Origin: Halieaceae bacterium
GTDB lineage: Bacteria > Pseudomonadota > Gammaproteobacteria > Pseudomonadales > Halieaceae
DNA length: 29,494 bases
Reading direction: 5' to 3'
NCBI GenBank assembly: GCA_018666295.1
Contig: JABIZW010000184.1
Coordinates: 1 to 29,494 of the forward strand
The notes under the pieces were generated by a model. The model did no database searches. It saw only the letters and a list, made by a program, of their open reading frames with translations, and was not told the origin of the DNA. The position numbers and the translations under genes are program-made. This document shows positions 17,145 to 25,370 of this stretch, piece after piece. Each line of letters begins with the position of its first letter. Positions within the stretch are counted from its first letter, which is position 1.

Positions 17145-18491
17145 TTAACCCTCCTTCTCAATACGAGCGAGATTGTCGCTCAACACTGGTCCATATTCAT
17201 ATTTTCCAGGACAAACATAGGTACACAAAGCCAAGTCCTCTTCGTCCAACTCCAAACACCCGAGCGACTGTGCGGTCTCGGTGTCACCAACGAGCAGCGC
17301 TCGCAGAAGTTGTGTGGGTAGAATATCGAGCGGCATGACTCGCTCATAGGCGCCTACGGGAACCATGGCGCGCTCAGATCCGTTAGTCGTCGTCGTCATG
17401 GCTAACGGTTGACGCCCGAACAAACTGCTCAAGTAAATGCCCATGGCAGAGTGCTTCTTCGCGCCGGGTGTGAGCCAGCCCATGAAAACACGCTCACGTC
17501 CCTCTGATAACACAGCCACTTGGTTGTGGAATCGTCCTAAATACGCTGAATGAGCGTTCACCCGACGGCCACCGAGCACTGAACCACTAATTAAGCGATT
17601 CTCTCCGGGGCCTTGGCTACCGGCCACCAACGCTTCAATATCGACGCCGCGACAAGTACGCACGATCTGAGGTGTGTCTATCGCTGGGCCCGAAACCGAA
17701 ACCAACCGTTCGCGGTAGATCTGGCCGTCCATGAACAAACGCCCAATAGCAATGACATCTTGATAATCAATAGTCCAAGCAAGCTTACTCAGCGAAACCC
17801 CTTGCAAAAAGTGAACGTGGGTGCCCGCAAGGCCTGCTGGATGAGGCCCCTCAAATTGGGCAGATTGAACATTTGATTGAGCCGAAACCGGAACCTCGGC
17901 GCCTGGCGCCATACAAACGTAAGTTGGGCACTCACTCATCGTGGCAAGTAGCCACTGTCCAAGCTCAAACGCCTCTGCCTGCTCAGCGATAACGATTTCC
18001 GGGTTCACTGCGTGCGGCCGAGTGTCCATGGCTGTTATGAATAAGCCAGAGGGCTGGGTTGCAGGATCCGCAACTTTATTGAAGGGTCGCACCCGAATCG
18101 CTGTCCATTCGCCCGACTCCAGAAGCCGAGCTTTAACGTCTCCTGCAGTCAGCGTGCGTGCCGCATCAACAGAGACAGCATCCCAGACCCGCGCATCAAT
18201 CGTATCGTCAACTTCAATAACCAGAGACTGAAACACACGACGCGCGCCGCGGTTAATCGCACTGACGCGTCCCGACGTGGGCGCAGTGTAGACCACGCCT
18301 TCGCATTTTTTATCCGTGAAGAGTGCTTGCCCTTTCGCGACCGTATCGCCCTCGGATACGATCATTGTGGGCTTCATACCGACATAGTCGGCGCCGACCA
18401 GCGCGACATGGCGCGGCGCAAAATCTCGAGCAACACATTGCTCTGGAGCCCCTGCCAGTGGGATGTTTAATCCGCGGCGAATTTTAATCAT
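17145..18491 (-). CDS. nqrA: Na+-NQR subunit A
   Basis: NqrA is the cytoplasmic subunit that docks on NqrB near the quinone site. The protein begins MIKIRRGLNIPLAG, and contains a biotinyl/lipoyl-like segment (PTMIVSEGDTVAKGQALFTD, about 40-60). I chose the ATG at 18491 (448 residues) since GGGGA lies close upstream and the family starts at this point. An ATG four codons earlier has no ribosome-binding site. It is first in the nqr-apbE-nqrM-lolCDE run. The region upstream has no gene for about 230 bp and must hold the promoter. Confidence 0.97.
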   Translation of the reverse strand: MIKIRRGLNIPLAGAPEQCVARDFAPRHVALVGADYVGMKPTMIVSEGDTVAKGQALFTDKKCEGVVYTAPTSGRVSAINRGARRVFQSLVIEVDDTIDARVWDAVSVDAARTLTAGDVKARLLESGEWTAIRVRPFNKVADPATQPSGLFITAMDTRPHAVNPEIVIAEQAEAFELGQWLLATMSECPTYVCMAPGAEVPVSAQSNVQSAQFEGPHPAGLAGTHVHFLQGVSLSKLAWTIDYQDVIAIGRLFMDGQIYRERLVSVSGPAIDTPQIVRTCRGVDIEALVAGSQGPGENRLISGSVLGGRRVNAHSAYLGRFHNQVAVLSEGRERVFMGWLTPGAKKHSAMGIYLSSLFGRQPLAMTTTTNGSERAMVPVGAYERVMPLDILPTQLLRALLVGDTETAQSLGCLELDEEDLALCTYVCPGKYEYGPVLSDNLARIEKEG

Positions 18492-18719
18492 ACCTGTCCC
18501 CATTTTACGTTCGCTATACGCGCACTCGCGCCTTGGCTAGCTGTCTTGCAGTCAGCTTGCACCGAAGCGGCTCAGACCGTGTCTGACGTGAGCGTGGCCA
18601 CTCCCCCCAGTGAAGTGAACTACAGGTTTTCCGGCGGCTGTTTTCAGCTCAGTTTTAAGTGCATCCGGCGCCGCGAATTCTAGCCAAACTGGCGCCGACT
18701 TACCACAACTCTCTGCAAA
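18492..18719 (-). promoter_or_regulatory. Region upstream of nqrA: probable operon promoter and leader
   Basis: This is the longest non-coding stretch of the window, between the end of gap and the start of nqrA, both on the minus strand. It must carry the start of the nqr-lol transcript unless gap reads through. A minus-strand TAGAAT (18677-18682) is a fair -10 candidate, but no good -35 lies 16-18 bp away. GGCGCC occurs twice, at 18667-18672 and 18691-18696, flanking that -10. A perfect inverted repeat with 6-bp arms is at 18572-18586. I see no T-run hairpin that would end gap transcription. Confidence 0.5.
18572..18586. repeat. Short perfect inverted repeat in the nqrA leader
   Basis: TCAGAC, a 3-nt centre (CGT on the plus strand) and GTCTGA form a perfect 15-bp dyad about 80 bp upstream of the nqrA start. 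It could be a protein-binding site or a small hairpin in the leader RNA. A 6-bp dyad can also occur by chance. Confidence 0.4.
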
Positions 18720-20201
18720 TCAGAGTTTGCCCGCATCCGTGTGAGGATACGTGGGGTATTTAATCCCGGCCATCTCCTCCAGAACACGGTAGACCTGACA
18801 ACTGTAGCCATACTCATTGTCATACCAGAGGTAGAGAACCACGTGTTTTCCATTCACGATGGTGGCTTGGGCATCAAATACACAGGCCGCTCTTGATCCC
18901 ACGAAATCGGTCGATACGACTTCAGGAGAATTGGAATAATCGATTTGCTTTCGATACGGCGAGTGAAGCGCAATTTGGCGCATAAACTCGTTGAGTTCGT
19001 CTTTTGACGTCTCCTGAGCCAGCGTGACGTTTAAAATAGCCATAGAAACGTTCGGGATCGGCACGCGAATAGCGTTTCCCGTGAGTTTGCCAGCAAGCTG
19101 TGGCAACACCTTCGCAACGGCCTTCGCCGCCCCCGTTTCAGTCAACACCATATTAAGAGGCGCACTTCTTCCTCGACGATCGGCCTTGTGGTAATTGTCG
19201 ATAAGATTCTGATCGTTCGTAAATGCGTGCACCGTCTCCACGTGACCCGATTCAATCCCGTACCGGTCATGAATCGCCTTAAGCGGCGGAACGATCGCGT
19301 TAGTCGTGCACGATGCAGCTGATAAAACATTATCACCCGGCTCGATTTCACTGTGATTTATCCCCGCGACAATATTCTTGATATCGCCTTTTCCCGGAGC
19401 GGTAAGAATCACTTTACTCACCCCCTTTGCTTGCAAGTGGCGAGACAAACCGTCGCGATCTCGCCACACGCCAGTGTTATCGACAACCAAGCAGTTGTTA
19501 ATACCGTGGGACTGATAGTCCACATCTTCTGGCGCACTGGCGTAAATCACTTTAATTTCATTGCCGTTTGCGACGAATGACTGGCGTTCCTCATCCACTC
19601 GAATAGTGCCCTGGAATACGCCATGAACGGAGTCACGTCTCAACAGGCTCGCACGCTTCACCAGGTCATCGGGCGCATTTCCCTTGCGCACCACAATCGC
19701 CCGCAGCCGCAAGTTGTCGCCGCCGTCTGTTTTAGCGACCAGTATGCGCGCCATTAATCGACCGATGCGACCAAATCCAAACAGAACGACGTCGACAGGA
19801 CCCTCAGGGCGGTGCGCCGAATCCACCAAGTGAGACAACCGATTCGCAACAAACTCATCGAGCGACAGGTTCTCCCCCTGGTCTTTGTCAAAATACTCAA
19901 TGGACAGCCGCCCAATATCGATGTGCGAAGGACCTAAATTAAGCTTAGCGATGGACTCCAAAACGGCGATCGTTTCGAACTCTGAAAGTTCATTATCTTC
20001 AACCTGACGCACCCAGCGATGCGCTTTCATAATGTCTAGGACACTGAGGTTGACGAGAGACTTACCGTAGATGTAACACTTGACATTTTTTTCGCGGGCC
20101 AACGTGCCGACGATCGGAATCATGGATTCAGCAAGAGCTTCTCGCTCCTTCCAATCCACAAAATAATCGTCAGGACGCTGGCGCTTTCTCTGCGGCGCCA
20201 T
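18720..20201 (-). CDS. gap: Glyceraldehyde-3-phosphate dehydrogenase, long form with N-terminal extension
   Basis: Oxidative phosphorylation of glyceraldehyde-3-phosphate to 1,3-bisphosphoglycerate. From the ATG at 20201 it has 493 residues against about 330 for usual GAPDH. Residues 1-130 are a helical extension (VDWKEREALAESM onward) and the dinucleotide fold begins at about 136. GFGRIGR is at 142-148, the catalytic Cys298 in SAASCTTN, and the base His325 in ETVHAFTNDQ. The segment after the second strand reads AIVVRKGN, without the Asp that normally selects NAD. Similar long forms lie beside mfd in Pseudomonas. AAGGA sits 6 nt before this ATG; an in-frame ATG at 20258 (512 residues, GAGGG upstream) is the alternative. 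Divergent from mfd. Confidence 0.9.
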   Translation of the reverse strand: MAPQRKRQRPDDYFVDWKEREALAESMIPIVGTLAREKNVKCYIYGKSLVNLSVLDIMKAHRWVRQVEDNELSEFETIAVLESIAKLNLGPSHIDIGRLSIEYFDKDQGENLSLDEFVANRLSHLVDSAHRPEGPVDVVLFGFGRIGRLMARILVAKTDGGDNLRLRAIVVRKGNAPDDLVKRASLLRRDSVHGVFQGTIRVDEERQSFVANGNEIKVIYASAPEDVDYQSHGINNCLVVDNTGVWRDRDGLSRHLQAKGVSKVILTAPGKGDIKNIVAGINHSEIEPGDNVLSAASCTTNAIVPPLKAIHDRYGIESGHVETVHAFTNDQNLIDNYHKADRRGRSAPLNMVLTETGAAKAVAKVLPQLAGKLTGNAIRVPIPNVSMAILNVTLAQETSKDELNEFMRQIALHSPYRKQIDYSNSPEVVSTDFVGSRAACVFDAQATIVNGKHVVLYLWYDNEYGYSCQVYRVLEEMAGIKYPTYPHTDAGKL

Positions 20202-20218
20202 GCTTAATCCTTGTGTGT

Positions 20219-20236
20219 CGACTCGCTTCGGAGTCG
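20219..20236 (-). repeat. Hairpin just upstream of the preferred gap start
   Basis: CGACTC and GAGTCG form a 6-bp stem with a 6-nt loop. It ends 17 bp before the preferred ATG and stops just short of the AAGGA ribosome-binding site. If transcription starts upstream, the stem could tune access to that site. If translation instead begins at 20258, it is simply coding sequence. Confidence 0.35.
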
Positions 20237-20258
20237 TTAAATGTGAGTGTCTTACCAT

Positions 20259-20349
20259 TATCGCCCTCAGATGACCCGAACAGCAACCGTTCAGCCCTAG
20301 TAAGCGAGAGTTCTGACACGTAAAATCCGACGTCGATTAAGGAGCTCGA
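20259..20349. promoter_or_regulatory. Divergent intergenic region gap / mfd
   Basis: Promoters for both directions are expected in this 91-bp gap (148 bp if gap starts at 20201). A TAAAAT near 20321 is a possible -10 for mfd but has no convincing -35. GAAC and GTTC are separated by 7 nt at 20278-20292, a possible operator of unknown owner. A strong AAGGAG lies 5 nt before the mfd ATG. Confidence 0.4.
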
Positions 20350-23300
20350 ATGACTTCATTTTCAAACATCGTATCGTCGGTACCCTGGCCAAACGAGGCA
20401 GGTAAAAGGACTTCGATCGGGCCAGTACTGGGCGCGACGGAATCGCAGTACATCAGTGAGTTGTCAAAAGCAGCGCCGCTAATGATCGTTATCACGGGAA
20501 CAACTGCTGCTGCACATACGCTGGCGGCAGAACTGCCGTTTTTTTTAGATGCGTCAAAAGAAATTTTACTCATCCCCGACTGGGAAACACTGCCATACGA
20601 TAACTTCTCCCCTCACGAGGACATAATTTCCGACAGACTCAAGGCGTTATCGCGGTTACCCACACTGACCGATGGCGTGATCATTGTTTCTATAACGACA
20701 CTGATGCACCGACTTCCACCGAAGCATTTCATTGAAGCCGGGGTTCTTAGCCTTTCTCAAGGCCAACAGCTTGATGCGCAAAAGTTTGTTCGCAATCTCA
20801 CGCGCAATGGCTACCGAAGTGTTGATACGGTTTTTGAGCATGGTGAATTTGCCACCCGTGGTTCGCTGCTCGACGTCTTTCCTATGGGCAGCAATGAACC
20901 ACTGCGTATCGACCTCTTTGATGGGGAAATCGAGTCGCTGCGAAGTTTTGACCCCGAGACCCAGCGAACGGCGCAACGGTTACATGATATCGCGCTCTTA
21001 CCGGCACGTGAATTCCCTCTCCATACCGATGCAATCGAACGATTTAAGATCAATTGGTACCGGAGTTTTGACGGCGATCCTGAACAGTGCAGCGTCTTTA
21101 ATGAGGTCAGCCAAGGACGCGCGCCTCAGGGCGCAGAGTACTACCTGCCGCTCTTTTTTGACGAATGTCACTCGCTCTTCGAATACCTTCCAAGCGCAAC
21201 ACCCATGGTGATGGTTGGCGATAACTTTAGCTCGGCGACACGATTTTGGAGCGAAGTAAATCGTCGATTCGAAGAATACGGGGTTGATCCAAGAAGGCCT
21301 TTAGTTGAACCGCGGCGAGGCTTCATAGCACCTGAAGAACTCTATGCCCATGTCAAGCGGCACTGCGTTTTGGAATTTAGAAGCTCGACCGAGTCAACGC
21401 TCCACGTCGAGCTGGAGCAATACTCCCCCGAGCCCTTTTCAGAGCAAGAGGCGTTTCGCAGTCTTTCGGGTGTAGCCAAGCTGTCTGCCTTTTTGCAGGC
21501 GCACACGTCGCCGGTCGTACTGAGTGTAGAGAGCGCCGGAAGACGCGAAATTCTCCTTGAGTCACTGGCTAAAGCAGGTCTCATCGCAGCACCTGTCTCT
21601 CACTGGGATGAGTTTGTGACCAGTGGTGCCTCCTTAGGCATTACGGTAGCAGACATCAATAGAGCCTCTTTCACCTCGCCGGGCGAACCCGCACTGGTGT
21701 CCGAGGACCAACTCTTTGGCCAACGCGTAGCTCAAAAGCGCCGACGCCGAGCCACCGAACAAACCGATACACAAGCGATTATCCGAGACCTAACCGAACT
21801 ACGGCCAGGACTTCCCGTCGTACACTTAGAGCACGGTGTCGGCCGGTATATGGGTCTTGAAAAACTGAGCATTGATGACCACGACGCAGAGTTCCTTCTG
21901 CTTGAGTACGCCAATAACGACAAGCTCTATGTGCCTGTTGGGTCTTTGCATCTCATTAGCCGCTACACCGGCGGAGACGCGGACACTGCTCCGCTTCATC
22001 GACTGGGGACTGAGCAGTGGAGTAAAGCGCGCAGGAAGGCGTCAGAGAGAGCCTCTGACGTCGCGGCACAGCTTTTGGAAGTTTATGCCAAGCGAGAGGC
22101 TCGCAAGGGCTTTGCACACACTCTAGACGAAACCGCGTGGGAACGGTTTTGCTCAAGTTTCAACTTCGAGGAAACGCCAGATCAATCCATTGCCATTGAC
22201 GCCGTAAAGAACGACATGTGTGCAGAAAAGGTGATGGACAGACTCGTATGCGGTGATGTTGGATTTGGCAAAACAGAAGTGGCCATGCGAGCAGCATTTA
22301 TTGCAGCACATAATCGCAAACAGGTGGCGGTATTGGTGCCGACAACGCTGCTCGCCCAACAACACTACAACAACTTTAATGATCGCTTTGCAGATTGGCC
22401 AATAACGGTGGAGGTCGTCTCTCGGTTTAAGTCAAACAAAGATATTTTAGAGGTCAGTAAGCGCCTACAGTCTGGAGAAATTGACATCCTAGTGGGAACC
22501 CACAAGCTACTTCAGACCGACTTTGGATTTTTAGATCTGGGCCTTTTAATTATCGATGAGGAGCACCGCTTTGGCGTCAAACAAAAAGACGCTATCAAAG
22601 CACTTCGGGCCGAGGTGGATATTTTAACAATGACCGCCACCCCTATTCCGCGCACTCTCAATATGGCGCTCGGTGGTCTTAGAGACCTGTCAGTCATCGC
22701 GACACCGCCGGCTAAACGCCTATCGATCAAGACCTTTATCCGAGAACACAGTGTCGGATTGGTCAAAGAGGCAATCCTCAGGGAGACGCTGCGCGGTGGA
22801 CAGGTTTACTACCTCCACAATGAAGTCAAAACCATTCAGGAAACCGCACGAAAACTGTCCGAACTGGTACCTGAGTTGTCGTTTGGAATCGCACACGGTC
22901 AGCTCAGGGAGCAGGAGCTTGAGCATGTGATGTCCAGCTACTATCACCAACGACACAACGTACTCGTGTGTTCAACCATTATTGAAACCGGCATTGACGT
23001 CCCGACCGCAAATACCATCATCATCGATAGAGCCGACAAGTTTGGCTTGGCTCAATTGCATCAACTGCGCGGTCGAGTTGGTCGCTCACACCACCAGGCC
23101 TACGCTTATTTACTCACCCCTCCACGCTCCGCGATTACACCAGATGCCGAAAAGCGACTTGAGGCAATTGAATCAGCAGGCGCGCTAGGTGCTGGTTTCA
23201 TGCTCGCATCCAACGATTTGGAAATCCGCGGCGCTGGCGAGCTACTCGGTGACGAGCAATCGGGACAGATTGAACAGGTGGGGTTCTCACTCTATCTCGA

Positions 23301-23820
23301 GATGCTCAATCGTGCTGTTGAGTCCCTCAGAAAAGGTGAAATTCCCGATGTTGATGCGCCTTTAGAAACGGGAACAGAGATCAAAATGCACCTTCCCGCT
23401 CTTATTCCAGACGATTATCTGCCCAATATCTCAACGCGACTGGTTCTCTATAAACGCATCGCACAGGCCACAACCAAGGACGAGCTTAATGACATTCAGG
23501 TCGAAATGATTGATCGATTCGGCTTACTGCCAGCGCCAACCAAGCAGCTGTTTGTGCAGGGTGAAATTAGGCTTCGAGCACAGAAACTAGGCATCTCGGA
23601 AGTTGACGTGAGCGTTACAGGTGGTAGCGTCAAGTTTGAACCCACCACACCGGTACCGGTCACAGCGTTGATAGGACTTCTGCAGAGCAATCCTCAAGAA
23701 TTTAAGCTTGCCGGCTCGGATAAGCTCCGATTCGTTCGTGAGCTAGAGTCAGCCGAAGCTCGCCATGATTACCTCGAAGGGCTCATGACAAGATGGGAAG
23801 AAGCATGCGCAAGCACTTAA
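20350..23820 (+). CDS. mfd: Transcription-repair coupling factor
   Basis: Mfd removes RNA polymerase stalled at DNA damage and recruits UvrA. The 1156 residues match the full-length family. An N-terminal UvrB-like module (about 1-350) contains DWETLPYDNFSPHED. The polymerase-interaction domain includes VVHLEHGVGRYMGLEKL (about 494-510). A RecG-like translocase has Walker A GDVGFGKTE near 635-643, the DEEH box at 736-739 and TMTATPIPRTL near 757. HQLRGRVGRSHHQAYAYLL is near 905, and the C-terminal UvrA-masking domain follows. The ATG is preceded by AAGGAG at 5 nt. The stop overlaps the following CsiV-like gene by 16 nt. No key residue appears missing. Confidence 0.97.
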   Translation: MTSFSNIVSSVPWPNEAGKRTSIGPVLGATESQYISELSKAAPLMIVITGTTAAAHTLAAELPFFLDASKEILLIPDWETLPYDNFSPHEDIISDRLKALSRLPTLTDGVIIVSITTLMHRLPPKHFIEAGVLSLSQGQQLDAQKFVRNLTRNGYRSVDTVFEHGEFATRGSLLDVFPMGSNEPLRIDLFDGEIESLRSFDPETQRTAQRLHDIALLPAREFPLHTDAIERFKINWYRSFDGDPEQCSVFNEVSQGRAPQGAEYYLPLFFDECHSLFEYLPSATPMVMVGDNFSSATRFWSEVNRRFEEYGVDPRRPLVEPRRGFIAPEELYAHVKRHCVLEFRSSTESTLHVELEQYSPEPFSEQEAFRSLSGVAKLSAFLQAHTSPVVLSVESAGRREILLESLAKAGLIAAPVSHWDEFVTSGASLGITVADINRASFTSPGEPALVSEDQLFGQRVAQKRRRRATEQTDTQAIIRDLTELRPGLPVVHLEHGVGRYMGLEKLSIDDHDAEFLLLEYANNDKLYVPVGSLHLISRYTGGDADTAPLHRLGTEQWSKARRKASERASDVAAQLLEVYAKREARKGFAHTLDETAWERFCSSFNFEETPDQSIAIDAVKNDMCAEKVMDRLVCGDVGFGKTEVAMRAAFIAAHNRKQVAVLVPTTLLAQQHYNNFNDRFADWPITVEVVSRFKSNKDILEVSKRLQSGEIDILVGTHKLLQTDFGFLDLGLLIIDEEHRFGVKQKDAIKALRAEVDILTMTATPIPRTLNMALGGLRDLSVIATPPAKRLSIKTFIREHSVGLVKEAILRETLRGGQVYYLHNEVKTIQETARKLSELVPELSFGIAHGQLREQELEHVMSSYYHQRHNVLVCSTIIETGIDVPTANTIIIDRADKFGLAQLHQLRGRVGRSHHQAYAYLLTPPRSAITPDAEKRLEAIESAGALGAGFMLASNDLEIRGAGELLGDEQSGQIEQVGFSLYLEMLNRAVESLRKGEIPDVDAPLETGTEIKMHLPALIPDDYLPNISTRLVLYKRIAQATTKDELNDIQVEMIDRFGLLPAPTKQLFVQGEIRLRAQKLGISEVDVSVTGGSVKFEPTTPVPVTALIGLLQSNPQEFKLAGSDKLRFVRELESAEARHDYLEGLMTRWEEACAST

Positions 23821-25358
23821 ATTTAGGCCTATCCACCGCGTTGTTTAGCCTATTATTTATGGGTGAAAGCATTGCACAAACTTCGGATACGACCCAGGCC
23901 GGGTCGGTCGGTGAGCGTGACGCGCCATCGGGCTGGGCTCGCCTTGAGTTGGCTGTTTATATCGACACGGATAAGGCGGCTCTCTCGTCCGAAGTTTGGG
24001 ACGCTTTTCCCGATCTTAACTACAGTGACCAGCGGAGATGGCTCATCAACTACGATGAGATCAATGCATTAAAGGACATCTGGGGCGAGGCCGCTGTCAA
24101 GGTCAACACCAATGGCTCCGTTCAGGTTTTTCCAGAACCACCCTCAGCGCCAGAAGTGTCTCTTCCGGAGGCGGACCTTTCTGATAGTCCTTTATTAGCA
24201 ACGTCTGGAGACCCTGAACCCGGTGAAACCGCGAGTGTCCTGCCGTTCGATGAGTCTGCGCCAGACTCGGCGCTAGAGGGTATTGAGAGTGGCTCAGAGG
24301 TGCCCATTAATATTGGGGCGGCAGACGAGGCGCTGACCGGCAGCGCCGCACAAGTGCCTTTGGAGACCTTGTCCTTGGCGTCCAGATTAACACCTGAAGC
24401 CGAAGACACCACAGAGAATGGCGTGCTCACTTCAGATCAAACACCCCAATCGTCTGCAGCGAACGAGGTGCTCGATCGTTCAATGGCCGAGCGCGGCGCT
24501 CAGCCCTTGGACCTCCTGAACAGCGATGAGTTTACAGTCGGGGCTGACTTGCCGGGAAACCTCGACGCTGAAAGTCCCGGATCACAGACACTGAACTGGT
24601 TAGACACTTACGCCGACGACGAAAACACCCCTGCCGAGCCCCGTCCGTTGGTCGACGTGGAAGCACCCCTTGCGCTACCCGCAACTTATCAGCACTTGCC
24701 AGTCGAAATGCTGGCGCAGGGGATCGAAAGTCTGCGGAAGACGAGCGACAAATCACCCGTGATAAGCCTCGCATGGCTGCAAGCTCCCGAAGGCATTGGC
24801 ACACCAATCGTGGTAGACACGTGGTTAGAGAACGCGTCACACCCCGTGCTTCAAGGTACTGTGAAGATAGACGTCAACGTCGAGGCCACACTGGATATCG
24901 ATCTATGGATGAATGCGCTCGGTGAGACTCTACCGCCCAAATACACGCCACTGGTCCCGCACCCCCAAGCACCGCAACGCGTGTTGGTGATCGAGCACAG
25001 TACAGCCTCTGAAAACACCCAAAAAGCAGAGGACGTTGAGTACATCGACGTCGGTACCGGACTTAACAGGACCACAGATGATGCATCGAGTAACGGCCGT
25101 GCGGCTCCGCCCTCAGCCGACATAAATCAGCCTCCACCCCGTCAAGCGATCGCTCTGCGCGAGACAAGGAGCTTACGCCAGGGGTACATTCGCTATATCG
25201 ACCATCCGGCCATTCAGGTCGTCGCTACCTGGCGCGAGCTCTCTTTCAAAGAGGTGTATGAGCTCGGCGAGGCACAGCGTATTAGACGAGACATTGACAG
25301 TCTCACTCGCACACTCACCACACCCGACAGATCTAATTCGAACTCGTTAGCGCCCTAA
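23805..25358 (+). CDS. CsiV family secreted protein with long acidic linker
   Basis: Starting at the ATG at 23805, with GGGA upstream, the protein has 517 residues and begins with a signal peptide likely cleaved after ESIA (residue 24). A first conserved part (about 42-105, ARLELAVYIDT) resembles the start of CsiV. A second (about 290-500, with KSPVISLAWLQA, KIDVNVEATLDIDLWMN and LRQGYIRYIDHPAI) matches its C-terminal half. CsiV of Vibrio cholerae binds peptidoglycan, and the same gene family lies after mfd in Pseudomonas. The stretch about 110-290 is rich in Asp, Glu, Ser, Pro and Ala with no visible fold, and makes the protein about twice the size I recall for CsiV. Family assignment is from remembered motifs. 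It overlaps mfd by 16 nt, and an ATG four codons earlier is possible. Confidence 0.75.
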   Translation: MRKHLNLGLSTALFSLLFMGESIAQTSDTTQAGSVGERDAPSGWARLELAVYIDTDKAALSSEVWDAFPDLNYSDQRRWLINYDEINALKDIWGEAAVKVNTNGSVQVFPEPPSAPEVSLPEADLSDSPLLATSGDPEPGETASVLPFDESAPDSALEGIESGSEVPINIGAADEALTGSAAQVPLETLSLASRLTPEAEDTTENGVLTSDQTPQSSAANEVLDRSMAERGAQPLDLLNSDEFTVGADLPGNLDAESPGSQTLNWLDTYADDENTPAEPRPLVDVEAPLALPATYQHLPVEMLAQGIESLRKTSDKSPVISLAWLQAPEGIGTPIVVDTWLENASHPVLQGTVKIDVNVEATLDIDLWMNALGETLPPKYTPLVPHPQAPQRVLVIEHSTASENTQKAEDVEYIDVGTGLNRTTDDASSNGRAAPPSADINQPPPRQAIALRETRSLRQGYIRYIDHPAIQVVATWRELSFKEVYELGEAQRIRRDIDSLTRTLTTPDRSNSNSLAP

Positions 25359-25370
25359 AAGTCCATCAAA

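Noticed and set aside
18600..18719. Intrinsic terminator after gap
   Set aside because: Short stems (CTCTG/CAGAG and GCTG/CAGC) are present, but neither is GC-rich enough nor followed by a T-run.
20732..21211. 159-codon frame inside mfd
   Set aside because: It is in another frame of a conserved Mfd domain, with no ribosome-binding site or domain.
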